Assembly: GCA_015680685.1 (NCBI GenBank)
Contig: MNCI01029592.1
Span: forward strand, 242,448-306,447
Source: Gnetum montanum
Taxonomy: Eukaryota > Streptophyta > Gnetopsida > Gnetales > Gnetaceae
DNA length: 64,000 bases
Reading direction: 5' to 3'
The notes under the pieces are model-generated. The model was not told the DNA's origin. It worked only from the letters and a program-made list of their open reading frames with translations, and did not search any database. Both the position numbers and the translations under genes were made by a program. Below are positions 1 to 11,319 of the stretch, one piece after another; the stretch's first letter is position 1; the number at the start of each line of letters is the position of its first letter.

Positions 1-384
1 AGCACTTGCGTTACGTGTGGTGATCCCAGTAACGATTAGCGTTTGGTAAGCCACAATTGCATAGTTCAGGGTGTGTCCGGTAAGTGGGAACGGATGCTGA
101 CGCTAGTTAATTTAGACTTAGGACATTAGTTAGAGTTAGCTTAGTTTCTCAACCCTTTCCTCTGATAGCATAGAAGATAAACCGAAAAATACCAAAAAAT
201 CACATACCTCAGACTTGCTTAACCATACACTGTGACACTTACAAGAAAGCCTAGGAAGACAACGAACGATTAACCCCAAGTGTTTCTTGTGGTGTTAAGG
301 CATTTAGTCTACAGAGTTCGACTGGATCGCGCGTGCACGCTCGTATTCGTATGGTTGAGTGTAGGGGTACCTCGCCACTCATCA
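1..384 (+). repeat. Gypsy-family LTR, 3' part (cut by window start)
   Basis: This stretch matches the downstream two-fifths of the LTRs of the family described for E1 to E6. The shared landmarks are the block around 20-60 with the text 'taacgattagcgtttggtaag', the block 'gaagacaacgaacgatta' near 257, and the terminal block ending ggtacctcgccactcatca at 384. The orientation is plus. No primer binding site follows, so this is either the 3' LTR of an element lying to the left of the window or a solo LTR. The upstream half with promoter and GATATC cluster is outside the window. Confidence 0.8.
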
Positions 385-387
385 ATG

Positions 388-444
388 TATAAAACACTTG
401 TGATTTGTATGGTTGGGTGTTGGATTGCTCCACCCCTCATCAAT
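388..444 (+). repeat. Second, tandem copy of the LTR terminal block
   Basis: The last about 55 bases of the LTR are present a second time directly after the first LTR end. The text 'acacttgtgatttgtatgg' followed by a decayed end cacccctcatca resembles the LTR ends of E1 (2840-2895) more closely than the first copy does. It may be a tandem duplication, or the scar of recombination between two family members. Confidence 0.55.
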
Positions 445-2019
445 TATTATGTTATGTTTGACTTGAAGGAGTCTAACTTTTTTAAGGTTTTATCCCTAAC
501 CCATTTTTATAAAGTGATTCTACAATAGACTAATTTTTATAACATATACTAGAGTTCTATCTAAGAACACTTTTTAACAAGAAAAGATTTTAATAATTAT
601 CAATTTTAGTTTCATTTAATTTCTTGTCAATGCCATTATATTTGATCTAAAATAATTTTCCACTTTAAAGAAAAGCTCATGGAAAATCAAGAGCAACAAT
701 AGTCTAACTGCATACATGAAACTTTCTAAACTAGTTAATCAAAACTAAACTTATTGCAGGAATTTATTAATTATGTGCAATAAAAATAAGCATGACTAAT
801 ATAACTATGTCTAGGATTAATAATTAAAATGTATAAATATATAATGAAGCTTTGATAAAAAATGAAATTGAAAGCATCCAAGTACATCCACTTGAATATG
901 ACACTAGATTTAGACTTAATTCCAAATTATGGGCACTTACTGATTGTTACAAAATTCATGAAAATAAAGTAATAGATTTTTGCTACCTAGTGATGAAGCA
1001 ATGCCATAAATGTGATGACTAATTTCATACTTACAAGTGAGAATAGAGAAAGAGTCAATGCAGTAAGAGTTGCATTAATTGGACTATTATTTTTACTATT
1101 CATCATACCCCATGATTGACTCAAAACTCATCCTTGAGGTAGATAAAATTTATAGAGTTTAATTACAATATTGTGGGGTAACATTTTCTAAAAAATTGAT
1201 TAAAATTATATTACAAAATTCTATATGCTAATTAACAAAATAATTTGAGTAGTGTACATCATTACAAAATTGCAATGACACATCAAACAAACTGTAATGC
1301 CCCACATTTGTATATGTGACCTTAGTACTCTATTAAATATTTAGAATTTAATTTTTTAAAAGATTATATGTATTTGTAGATGTGCCTATGTTTCTTAGTA
1401 ATATGAAGACCTTTGTTTGGGTGACATAAGCAAGTTTACTATTTATTTTTATTTTTTTTCTAATTTTTATTATTTTATGTTTAATATATACATATTTTTA
1501 TTAATGAATGAGCATAACATAGTCTAGCATTATTTTCAAATAATACTAGGAAATAATTGTGATGTGGATCTATGGGTTGATTTGAAGTTTAGTTAAAATT
1601 TTTAAATTTTTAAATATTTATTTAATTAAAATATGTCAAAATTCAAAATTTTTGAATCACACTCAAATTTAATGAACTAACTCATTTTTATGCTTGGAGT
1701 ATAGATATACAATTAGTCTTTCAATTCGAGCTTTATATTTTGAGATTTTAAGATTAAATAATTAAAAAAAGTACCCAATGAGACCATATTTTCTTTGATT
1801 CAATCAAAATATTAATTTTTAGCATGGTAGTTATGGCATGTTTGTGCTTGTTTCGACTAGCTCAAAAGGTGTAAAATGTTGGATGGACAAAAAGTTTAGT
1901 ACCAATGATTTTTATTAGATAGATCATGGGAAATGCGAAAAATATAGAAAAGGCCAAAAAATAAATTAGAAACCCTCATAACATATAAAGTAAAAAGTGA
2001 CTTAAAATAATACAAGAAG
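445..2019. other. A+T-rich spacer, left flank of E1
   Basis: No open reading frame or recognisable domain is visible on either strand. The base composition is strongly A+T-rich with many short poly-A and poly-T runs. From about 1293 the text 'tgtaatgccccacatttg' resembles the start of many plant LTRs. The right flank of E1 at 19118-19830 could be the other half of the same unit, but I could not find a matching partner LTR. Confidence 0.5.
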
Positions 2020-2024
2020 GTGGG
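2020..2024. repeat. Target site duplication of E1, left copy (GTGGG)
   Basis: The five bases GTGGG lie directly before the LTR start TGATGAATC. The same five bases lie directly after the other LTR end at 19118-19122. This pair fixes the borders of E1. Confidence 0.9.
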
Positions 2025-2049
2025 TGATGAATCATTTTTTTCATAAGCT

Positions 2050-2140
2050 CTGATATCAAAGTGGTTACGATATAGGATACACAATATTGAGTATGCGATA
2101 TCGTGGCCCAAGATGCGATATTGGACATGCGATATTACAA
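2050..2140 (+). promoter_or_regulatory. GATATC palindrome cluster in U3 of E1 5' LTR
   Basis: Four to five copies of a GATATC-type core (gatatc, gatata, aatatt, gatatcg, gatattg) recur at intervals of roughly 12-25 bases just upstream of the TATA box. The spacing and position are the same in the other LTRs of the family. They may be binding sites for a dimeric regulator, or simply a replication-slippage repeat; the sequence alone does not decide. Confidence 0.6.
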
Positions 2141-2153
2141 AGTACTCCCAAGC

Positions 2154-2163
2154 CTATAAATAC
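2154..2163 (+). promoter_or_regulatory. TATA box of E1 5' LTR
   Basis: The text ctataaatac sits at the expected place in U3 and is kept in the 3' LTR at about 18380. Transcription would be expected to start some 25-35 bases downstream. Confidence 0.75.
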
Positions 2164-2895
2164 AACCCTCGGGCACAAGATTCGGGGCTAGTTTTTTTTA
2201 AGTCAAGTAGCGAAATTCTTGCAGTTTGTTCATTTGAGACAAGGAATATTTTCCAAGTGTCCACAACAGAAGGTCTAAGTGTGATCAAATATTTATTCAA
2301 GCATTGATGTAGCTGAACACACCATTGTGTTGGCAATAAATATGAGCTCTTTGATTCATCCTTGTAGCACTTGAGACTTTCTTTCTTTATGAATTTACAT
2401 ATTGTGATTTCATGTAGTTTACATTAATGTTATTCATTCACCAATTAAGTTTGATTAATTGAGAAACTAATTAGAATACACAAGCATGACCCATTTGAAC
2501 ATACGTGTGACACTTGGTAGCTTAGAAATGGTTATTGTTTGACAACCTAGCAGGGTTTACATGAAGTTTAGGATGTGTTCGGGAAGTAGGGACAGTTACT
2601 TGTGTTAGGCTAGATTAGACAATAGTTTACTTAGCACTTATTTACTCTCATTGTTCTTCTTGTTTTAGATGAGAAAATTGATAAAACACAAAATAATAAA
2701 AATCTTATGCCTTAGTCACACTTAACCATACATTTGCATTTCATAAGTGAGATTAGGAAGACAATAAACAGATAATATGAACTCGTCATTTAGCTCTAGC
2801 ATGCTTGGTAATTAAAGTCTACAAAATTCGATCAGATCACATGTGAACACTTGTGATTTGTATGGTTGGGCGTAGAGGTACCTTGCCGCTCATCA

Positions 2896-2914
2896 TTGGC
2901 ATTGTTGTTGGGGA
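2896..2914 (+). other. Primer binding site of E1 (tRNA-Asp-like)
   Basis: Directly after the LTR, ttggcattgttgttgggga matches the plant tRNA-Asp site TGGCGCCGTTGCCGGGGA except for transitions at the CpG and neighbouring bases. E5 has the better kept form at 61157. A tRNA-Asp primer is known from Athila-type elements. Confidence 0.8.
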
Positions 2915-3061
2915 CTTTGGTTCTATGTGTGCTATCTAGACTTAGTGAAACTTACTAACCTCGTTGTTCAAACCCTAAAAGTCAAATCTTATAAAAATAA
3001 TTTATTATTTTAACTAAGTTAAATCTTAATCACACACTGCATATAGATTCATTAACAGAAA

Positions 3062-5540
3062 ATGTCTTCTTCTCACAGGAGTCTATCTATGCCCAGGGCA
3101 AACCATGTGCCTCAATACCAAGTGGTATATGCTCATCCCAATGAGTATGTACTAGACTTTACCTTCATCTTACATCAAGATAAAATGTTGTGGTGGTGCG
3201 ACATGGAAAGAAACATTGTGTTGCCACTGGATCGATCTATTCTAGCTATGCTCTAGCTAATGCTTACACAACATGGACTTCAACATCTTCATGGGAGTAT
3301 GAGATGCAAAATCTTGATTCAAGAGATTATCATCCAACTAAAGCACAAAGGTTAAGGGATTGTTAGCTGGAGCACCAACATGAGCTTGTGAAGGGCAAGG
3401 AGTCAAATACTTTTCCATCTCTGCTTGGGCCATTGGATGGAGGTGAACACTTCTCTGGGGGCTTTTCCTTTGGTGATACTCCTCTCTTTGACTTTGGTCA
3501 AGGGGATCTCAACCAGAATGTGCAATCCACAATTCATAATCTAGGTTTTTTTTGGAATGGATCCAATGATAAAAATGGATCTGGAGTAGCAAGTCATGAT
3601 CAGGGAGTAAATGGAGGCCATGATCATAATCATGGTCACGATCATCAAAGAAAGGGTGGTAGGCATCGACACAATGCTAGTTCTCCTTCCTCTTCCCCTT
3701 CATCATCATCATCTTCTTCATCTGGCTTAGATCATGGTCGTAGAGAGCATGACCATGATGGAGGTGACCAATGGAACCAAAACAATAGAAGGGACCATTA
3801 GGACAGTCGCGATAGAAGGTGTGGACAATCCAGAGAGACCCACCACCATGAAAGAAGGATTAGTAGAGAACATGGTAGGCACCATCAACATGGCCTTGAT
3901 GAACCTCTACTTTCCACTCAAAGCATGCTAAGCATTGCAAAGGTCATGAGGATTCCAACAAGGCATATAAAGGAAAGCAAAATATAGAGGCTATACATGA
4001 ACAACATCCCTTGTTTTGAGGAAGGCTACAATGTTGATCCAAAAAATCATCTCCAAGCCTTTTAGGATGCATGTGCCTTGAAAAATATTAAGAATGATTG
4101 GTAGAAGTTGAAATTATTTCCAAGGACATTCATTAAGGAAGTAGGAAATTAATACTAATCCTTAGATCCAGAATCAATTCAGTGATGCAGTATGATGTTA
4201 GAATTATTTAATGACAAATATCAAATGTACTCTAGAGTGTCTAATCTAAGGAAGTAGATACAAGGGTGGAAATAAGAAAACCATGAGCCCTTGGATGCCA
4301 CTATTGGCCAATACTACTCTATGTTGCATAAGTGTCTTGGCCATGGATACTCTCAACTTGATCAACTTCACCATATCATAGATGGGTTGTAGTCTGAAAC
4401 AAGGGTGTCCATGGTCAAGGAAGATTAATAGAGTTAAGCACTCGTTGAATCCAAAAGTTAATTGAACAGGTAGCCAGGGAGGAGGAAGAATTACAAAAAT
4501 GAGAAAGTGTAGAGGAATACAATAGGGATCCTTGTATTTGCAAAAGGAGTGTTTGATTTTGTGATAGTGAGGATGAGTTAACTAGAGATGAGGTGGCTAA
4601 CTAGAAAACCTTGCCACTCTAGAAATTGCAATCTAAAATCATGGCTAAGGTTGACAAATTATGGGACTCCATGAAAAATAAGTTTCAAGATATTTTAAAA
4701 ATTTCCAAAGAGTCCAAGGAGCAAAGTGGTAAGCATGAGCATTGGAGATGTAAGGAAGTTAAATGTGTCATATCCAAGGGTAAGGGTAAGATGGCTATGA
4801 TAGAGATAGTTGTGGATAGTGAATCAAATGATGATGGTAGGTGTGACGTTTGCCAGTATGAACATCCCAAGGGATGTTGTTCAATTGTGTCACACTTGTA
4901 GGAATCTAGGGTGTATGCCTTACATCCACAACTTGCACAAAGGTAAACACCCAAAAGATTGCCTTATCCACAAGGAAACTCTTGATAGTTCCACCAACCA
5001 TAAAAATATTATCCAAGTGGAACTTCACTACAACCCTATGAATTTTACTAATAGTGGTAGCAACCACAATCATGGGCATTGGCACCTCCAAGATAGTAGT
5101 ACTCCTACCAACAACTAGATTTCTATGGTTATTATGTTCAGCAACCTTCATCTCCATGGGACTCCTTTGGTCATGTTGCTACTTACCAACCTCACCACTA
5201 CCCTCCTAAAGTGTACTAATCACCATATGCAAGGAGGGATGCCACCTAATATCCTCATGGTCCTTCTATTCTTGCACCTACTCCTCTACCTCTTACACAG
5301 CTACCACTTGCTTCATCCATGTAGGGTGAATTGCCTACCAAACCATAGCAAAGAAACACTACAAGGGTGGTTAATCGACAACTAGTTAACTAACCAAGCA
5401 GGTTAAAACCATGATCAAAGAAAAGACTCGTCTTTCGAACTCATATTCCACTAAAGCCCTTACATCAGTGGTTGGTAGCTGTACTCTTTTACCTTCCTCT
5501 ACCTCACCTTTATCCTAGTCCCCTTTAAACTGAAATCCCT
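3062..5540 (+). pseudogene. gag: E1 gag, broken
   Basis: This region encodes the structural protein that packages the element RNA. The start MSSSHRS is shared with E5. The order is an N-terminal block (DEY/HPNEYVLDFTF), a His-, Asp- and Ser-rich low-complexity stretch (3600-3800), the gag core from about 3990 (MNNIP followed by E/F-G-Y-N), and a small zinc-knuckle-like motif near 4847 (CDVCQYEHPKGC). A Pro/Gln/Tyr-rich linker follows. Numerous TAG/TAA/TGA codons replace CAG, CAA and TGG of other copies, so it is a pseudogene. The join to protease is a single polyprotein in the family, so the end given is approximate. Confidence 0.8.
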
Positions 5541-5549
5541 CTCAAATCC

Positions 5550-6080
5550 ACATTGTAATGTTGACCCATGTTGTATCTGATTGGATTCGAGCTGGTAACC
5601 TACCCAGGATGTTAGCTAATCTTGGGAGTTCCTTAGTATATTTGCAAATTGCTAGGAATGAGCCTTGTAATGCCCTTCTTAACTTTAGTTCTAGTCTTAA
5701 GCTGATCTATCTTGAGATGTACACTATGTGAAACCTTCCTCCCTTGAAGAAGAGCAACATTAGGCTAGAGTTGGTAGACTAGTCCATCATTGTTCCATTA
5801 GGACTAGTAGAAGACATCATGATCACCATTTTTGGGTGATCATATCTTGCTAACTTCCTAGTAATCAAGATGGAGAACTACAAATGGGACTTCCCAATTA
5901 TTATGGGAAGGATGTGGTTAAGCATTTTTAATGCCAAAATGGGCATTAGAGATCTTTTCTTAGAGATATCTAAAGAAAATAAATTTGGAAAGATCGATAA
6001 GAAGGGTTCCATGTATTGCGTATAATGATTTAGGGTGTCATTGTGTGTAGAAGCTATGGTTAGTAAAGCGAACATCTATC
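5550..6080 (+). pseudogene. E1 retropepsin-like protease, catalytic Asp lost
   Basis: The segment aligns with the protease of E2, E3, E4 and E5: a block of the type 'NLGSPLIYLQ', then the active-site loop. In E5 the loop reads LLDLG, whereas E1 reads LLNFS, so the catalytic Asp is Asn and the Gly is gone. The downstream conserved blocks VPLGLVEDI and FPIIMGR remain. A protease of this kind would cut the Gag-Pol polyprotein; this copy could not. Confidence 0.75.
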
Positions 6081-6179
6081 TCTACATGCAAGCAGTGTGC
6101 ACTAGAAGCTAAAATCCAAATATGTATGTATGCAACAACCACAAAACAAGAAGGCACCTAGTGGCTAATAGCTTATTCT

Positions 6180-7370
6180 AGTAGCAATACATTGTGCATG
6201 GAACCTATTGAGGGCTTAATGTATAAATATGTTGCAAGTATGAATGAACTCAAGCAAGTTCATCACCAGCTCTCCGAGGGAGTAAATGATGATATCAATT
6301 AGGGAGGGTTGGAGATTCTTGATAATTTCAAATAAGAACCCCTTGAATTAAAGACATTACTAGCTGGAATGGAGTATGTGTTCTTGAAAAATGGAAGGCC
6401 GATCATTATTAATGCCAAGCTTGTTGTAGGAGAAAAGAAGATGTTGATGAAGGTTGTGGAAAATGGTCAGCAACCTTTGCCTAGTCATATTCTGAGCTCA
6501 CTAAAATAGATCCAAGAATATGCTAGCATCGAATATACATTGACCCTGCAGTTAAGCTAAAACGAAAGCTACAATGGTGTTTGAATTCCAAATTAAAGTA
6601 GATTGTCAAAGAGGAGATTGAGAAACTCCTCAACGTGGGATTCATCTACCCTATTGCAGATAGTAAGTGGGTTAGTCCCCTCATGATTGTGCCTAAGAAA
6701 GAAGGAAAATGGTAGGTGTGCATCAAATTTTGGCTGCTTAATATGAAAACTTTCAAAGATCAGTTTCCATTGCATTTTGTCGACCAAGTGTTGGACACCA
6801 TTTCTGGGCATAGTTATTACAGCTTTCTAGATGGTTATAGTGGCTATAACCAAATATGGATTGCACCAAAGGACTAGCTAAAGATGACTTTCAAAATTCC
6901 TTGGGGGAATTTTTCTTATCGTTAAATGCCATTTGGTCTATGTAATTCCCTAGCTACATTCCTATAATTAGTCCTTAGCATTTTCCAACAACAAATTAGT
7001 AGTGGGGTAGAAGTCTTCATGGATGACTTTTCTACCTACGAAGCTACATTTGAGCAAGCCTTGGACCATCTTAAGTAGGTGTTGAGGAGATGTGTTGAAA
7101 CAAACCTTTGAGTCAATTGGAAAAAGAGCCATCTTATGGTCTAGGAAGGCACAGTTTTGGGGCACCATATCTCAAAAGCAAGAATCGAGGTGGGCCCTAA
7201 AAATATAAGGGTCATCCAAGGAATAACCTATCAATTGAAAATAGTTAAAGAAGTACAATCATTCCTTGGTCATATTGGCTACTACTAGTGCTTCATCGAT
7301 AACTTTTCCAAAATTTCCAAGTTGTTGGTTGAATTAACAAAGAAAGATGCACCATTTGTCTAGACCCCCA
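6180..7370 (+). pseudogene. E1 reverse transcriptase, broken
   Basis: After a linker, RT motifs appear in order: GFIYPI...WVSPL, an equivalent of RVCI (read as W-stop-VCI), SFLDGYSGYNQI, PFGLCN, and the catalytic VFMDD at 7013-7027, followed by LGHHIS and SFLGHIGYY. In-frame stops interrupt the frame many times. These are the Ty3/gypsy RT signatures, and DGYSGYNQ is typical of the Athila/Tat branch. The first 400 bases are the protease-RT linker, conserved with E3. Confidence 0.88.
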
Positions 7371-7429
7371 CATGTGAAACAACATTTCAACAATTGAAGC
7401 AGAAGTTTGTTAAAACCCCAATTCTACAT

Positions 7430-7818
7430 GTACCTAATTGGTCTAGGTCATTTCATGTGATTATTGATGTATCAAATTATGCTATAGGGGCAGTGCTTAT
7501 GTAGCTAGATGATAAAAAATGTCTATATTACATTCACTATGCAAGTTAGAGTATTGTAGGTGCACAGTTGAATTACACCACTATGGAAAAAGAGTTAATG
7601 ATGATGGTGTCTGCCTTAGAAAATTTTAGGCACTATGTGCTTGGTTATAAAGTGCTTGTGCACACAGATCATAGTGCCATATAATTTTTAATGAATAAAC
7701 CAATGGTGAGCCCCATGTGATATGATGGCTCATGATTTTGCAATAGTTTGATCTCACAATGGTAGATCGAAAGGGTATAAAAAATATGGTTGTTGACCAC
7801 TTATCATGGCTAAGATGG
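7430..7818 (+). pseudogene. E1 RNase H, interrupted by E2
   Basis: The text IDVSNYAIGAVL (first Asp), TTMEKELM (Glu) and HTDHSAI (Asp) marks RNase HI of the gypsy type. The frame ends in LRW at 7818, where E2 is inserted. The same codons continue at 14835. Confidence 0.85.
7814..7818. repeat. Target site duplication of E2, left copy (GATGG)
   Basis: GATGG precedes the E2 LTR start TGATGAGTGG. It recurs at 14835-14839 after the other E2 end, and the E1 coding frame joins correctly when E2 and one copy are removed. Confidence 0.92.
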
Positions 7819-8653
7819 TGATGAGTGGCAAGGTATCCCTATACTCAACCATACAAATACAAGTGTTACATGTGCGATCTGGTTGAACTCTGCAGACTAA
7901 GGTTAATCATTCGTTGTCTTCCCAAACTTGTATTTTTCAAGGTTGTATGGTTAAGTAAGTCTGAGGTATGTGATTTTTATATATTTTATGTTTTATCTCC
8001 TATGCTAATGAGGTAAAGGGTGAAGAGACTAATTAACTAAATTTAACTAACTAACTAAGCCTTAATTAACCTAGCATCAGCATCCGTTCCCACTTACCGT
8101 TCACACCCTGAACCAATGAAACCTTCTGGGATTACCAAACGCTAGTCGTTACTGGGATTACCAAGTGTAACGCACGTGCTCGAAGTGGTCGTACTGAATG
8201 TACTTAACTATGGGAGAAGGGTTGAGAGAGATTTAATTAACTAATAAAGAAATTAAAAAATGAATAATAAATAACAATAATTAAATTCCTATTTAGCTTA
8301 GTCCATGCACTGCAAGGTTTATCCAAAAGTTCGTCTTTATTTTCGTACACAAACTTGTGTTCAGGTACAATATTTGCTCGAATAGAGATCCATTCACTTT
8401 GGAGCTCCTACTGCAGGCACATGGAAAATATTCTATCTCTGGAGAGGTAAAACTACCAGAGTTTTGATAAGGGTCTAGATCTAGATGGAGAAACAAGGGA
8501 GAGCTACCTCTTATTTATAGATTTGGCGGTGCACTACGATATCATGTATGCGATATCGCAGGGGAAGACGCGATATCATGTACGTGATATCGCGAGGGAT
8601 GCGATATTGCGGTGGACACAATATCACAGCCCATGCAATATCGTGTCCCATCA
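7819..8653 (-). repeat. E2 3' LTR
   Basis: In minus orientation it starts TGATGGGAC at 8653 and ends in the family terminus at 7819. A GATATC cluster is at 8538-8648 and a TATA box near 8512-8522. It pairs with 13972-14834. The two copies are visibly more alike than the E1 pair. Confidence 0.9.
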
Positions 8654-10450
8654 TAGCCCCATGAATGAATAAACACTCATCCTCGAGTTCCTTACAGAAT
8701 ATTAGGAAGGTATGGGATTATTGACTTGAATGGAACTAATGGTGAATGGGATGACATGTGAATGGATCATCATTACAGAACATGACAAAACTGGTGTTCA
8801 TGACAATAAGAGTGAACACCTTATACATTTGACATAAGGCCTTATTTCGTAGCTAAGAGAGAAGAGAGAAGAGAGAAGAAGTCTACTACTGCCAATGCCA
8901 AGATTGCACCTTTCATTGTCTATCCATAAGAGCACCGTCCATCTCGTTTCTTGCATAGTTACTCTAGCATCGATCCATTCCAAGTGTTCCCTCCAGATCC
9001 AATCCATTGTTGTATGATTACCATCTGCACACACAACATAGTCTTATATAAGCAAGGGTAAATGAATCACAATGCAGTTGATACCTTGTTTCGATGAAAG
9101 GTCCATTGGTTGAGTTGTGGTATGGATGATGTGGATTTTGGAGATATACTAGTGATGACTACCCAAGGTGTAGGGGTTAGGAGAAAATCGAAAAAATTGG
9201 ACTAGGATCCCCATGACTAATCACGAACCTCTGGTATCGAGAGAATGGAAAAAGAGAAGGAATAAGAAGAATGAAGAAAAATAAACAATTGTAACACTGA
9301 TAAAAAGGGATGTTAGAGATGGAAATGAATGAAATAAATGGTGATTGCAGCAATGTTTAAAGGAAAGAAATTAACGGATGCACCAAATAGGAATGCCAGT
9401 GGGTCCTCCCCAAAGCAAGCTCATGCCCTTAATGCCCTAACAATCCCACATTCAAAGAGTCCATAGGCTCTAGGAATGTCATTTGGAATAAGAGTTAAAG
9501 TATTAACCACAAGAATTTACCAAAAAGAAAACAATGCGTCAACCAAAACATACACTAATGATATAATTGGCAATGAGGTGAGCAATGGGGGAAGAATGAT
9601 GGAGAGAAAGGAATGGAGTGGAATCTCAAGAACAAGGTGATGTATAGCCCCTTATGTAGTTAATGATTAATGTAACTTAGTAGATCCCATTCCAAGTCCA
9701 GCCTCAACAAACCACATCTAGTGACTTCACATCAATGCATTCGGCCAATCCATCCACTTGAAGTAACAAGAATGCATCCATGAAAGAGCCACCACCATTT
9801 TGACGAAACAAAGGAGGAGAGAATGGGAAGCGAGAAGGACCTTAGTTAGAGGGAACATGTTAGTTTAGTTCCATAACCAGTGCTTGTAGCCCAAATTATT
9901 ATTTCTTCTAAGGGGTGTGCTTTGAATTCTCACTATTTTTTTATGTGTTTATGCGTGAGAACCACACCATGCAAAGACTTATTATTTTTATTTACTTAGC
10001 TTTCTAGTAATTCGGTAACATTGAAATAGTAAGAGAACTCAAGAAGAAAACATCCAAGCACCCAAGAGAAATTCCCAATCACCAATTCGTTATAGTTCTT
10101 ATTATTGAGAAAGGGACTGTACAGTTCCAAGCCAAGAGAAACCATAGAAATTTTTGGATGAATGGATGAAGTGGACTCATTTCCTTTCATATCAAAAGAA
10201 CCATACCTTAGTATCAACATCATACCTTAAAGGTAAAAACCAAACATTAGCAACCAATAGAAAATAGTTCATACCATCGTTTAATAGCACTTATTAGATG
10301 ACAAACTTAACAAAATGGATAAAACACACACACACACACAAATAACAAAATGAAAAAGTATAAAGGATGTTGTAAAACAAAAACAAGAAAATTTAAAGAA
10401 ATTTGTAAAACAAAAATGTGTAAAACAAAAACTAAAAAGAACTAAGGACC
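8654..10450 (-). other. E2 post-pol non-coding region with polypurine tract
   Basis: This 1.8-kb stretch lies between the pol terminus and the 3' LTR. The purine-rich text catggggcta (minus, 8654-8663) directly before the LTR is the likely plus-strand primer site. A minus-strand open stretch at 8798-9034 has a partly similar counterpart in E4 near 50420-50650, but no known domain. A T-rich tract (minus sense) with repeated GTTTTACA lies at 10320-10440 and includes a short (CA)n run. Confidence 0.65.
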
Positions 10451-10479
10451 TCAAATTATCAGCATAGGTGGCCATCTCC

Positions 10480-11310
10480 CCCATAACTGAATTGAAAGGG
10501 AGAGATTAGAAATAATGAGAGCTTATTTAAATTTTTTCGAAGTGTCCAACTTTTCCTGATTGATGTTTTCAAGTTAAGGGGTGGAAGTTGGCGATGCTCA
10601 TATTCCAATGTATCTATACCTTCATTGTGGGTGTGAGTTGTTCCCCCAATTTGTTCTATGCATGTTGGTGGGCTGCTCTCTTGATTAGCTATCAACCACT
10701 AGGTGTTCTCTTGTTGTGTGGTTGCTACATACAAGCATCTTTGTATCTGAGTTTTTTGGGCACACCAGTTGCATGCAGGAGATGCTGAGCATTCCTCCAT
10801 GTCATCACACTCTAAGTTACTATATGTGATGCATGGAAATTTCTTCTTCTTGATCTTTTCATAAATGTTCTCTTTAGATATTTCCAAGGAAAGATCATAG
10901 ATTCCTAGGCACGCATTGATGGTCCTAAGCCATGCCCTCCCCATTATAATTGGGAAGTCCCCTTTATTATTTTTGACTTCTATCACCAGGAAATCAGCCA
11001 GGTATGACCAACCACACATAGTGGTAATGATGTCCTCCACCAATCCCAAGGGAATGGTGATGGACTGGTTAGCCAGCTCTAATTGAATATTTCTCTTCTT
11101 GAGTGGAGGTAGGTTCCAGGCTTTATACATTTCTCATGAGATTAAGTTGACTCTAGAAGTTGAGTCAAGAAGAGCCTTACGTGGTTCATTTCTAGTGACT
11201 TGGATGTAGATTAAGGGACTTCCAAGGTTAGAGAGTTTCTTGGGAAGGTGGCCCACCTTGATCTAGTCAGTAACAGTATGTGTTAACATAATCGTATGTG
11301 TTAAGCCCTG
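10480..11310 (-). pseudogene. E2 protease and fused pol terminus
   Basis: Reading leftwards, the active-site text is LLDSTS (Asp kept, Gly lost), then NLPPLKKRN, IPLGLVEDI, FPIIMGRAW and a Cys-containing linker. After about 10560 the frame reaches a tail that matches the last residues of E1 and E4 pol (GGDGH type, near 10465). RT motifs are absent. The open stretch 10699-11130 is one of the longest uninterrupted coding remnants of this family here. Confidence 0.8.
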
Positions 11311-11319
11311 TTGTTGGTT

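Larger units (their letters stand above)
2025..2895 (+). repeat. E1 5' LTR
   Basis: The LTR runs from TGATGAATC to TCATCA. It holds a GATATC palindrome cluster at 2050-2140, a TATA box at 2154, the R/U5 block around 2212 with 'gcagtttgttcatttga', and the terminal block. Its partner is 18265-19117. The two differ by many transitions and by one lost palindrome unit in the 3' copy, so the insertion is old. Confidence 0.9.

Noticed and set aside
8538-8648. GATATC arrays read as terminal inverted repeats of a DNA transposon or as a CRISPR-like array
   Set aside because: They sit inside LTRs upstream of the TATA box, spacing is irregular, and no transposase or cas-like gene is present.
10323-10340. 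(CA)n microsatellite
   Set aside because: Short and inside the T-rich tract of E2; not worth a separate feature.
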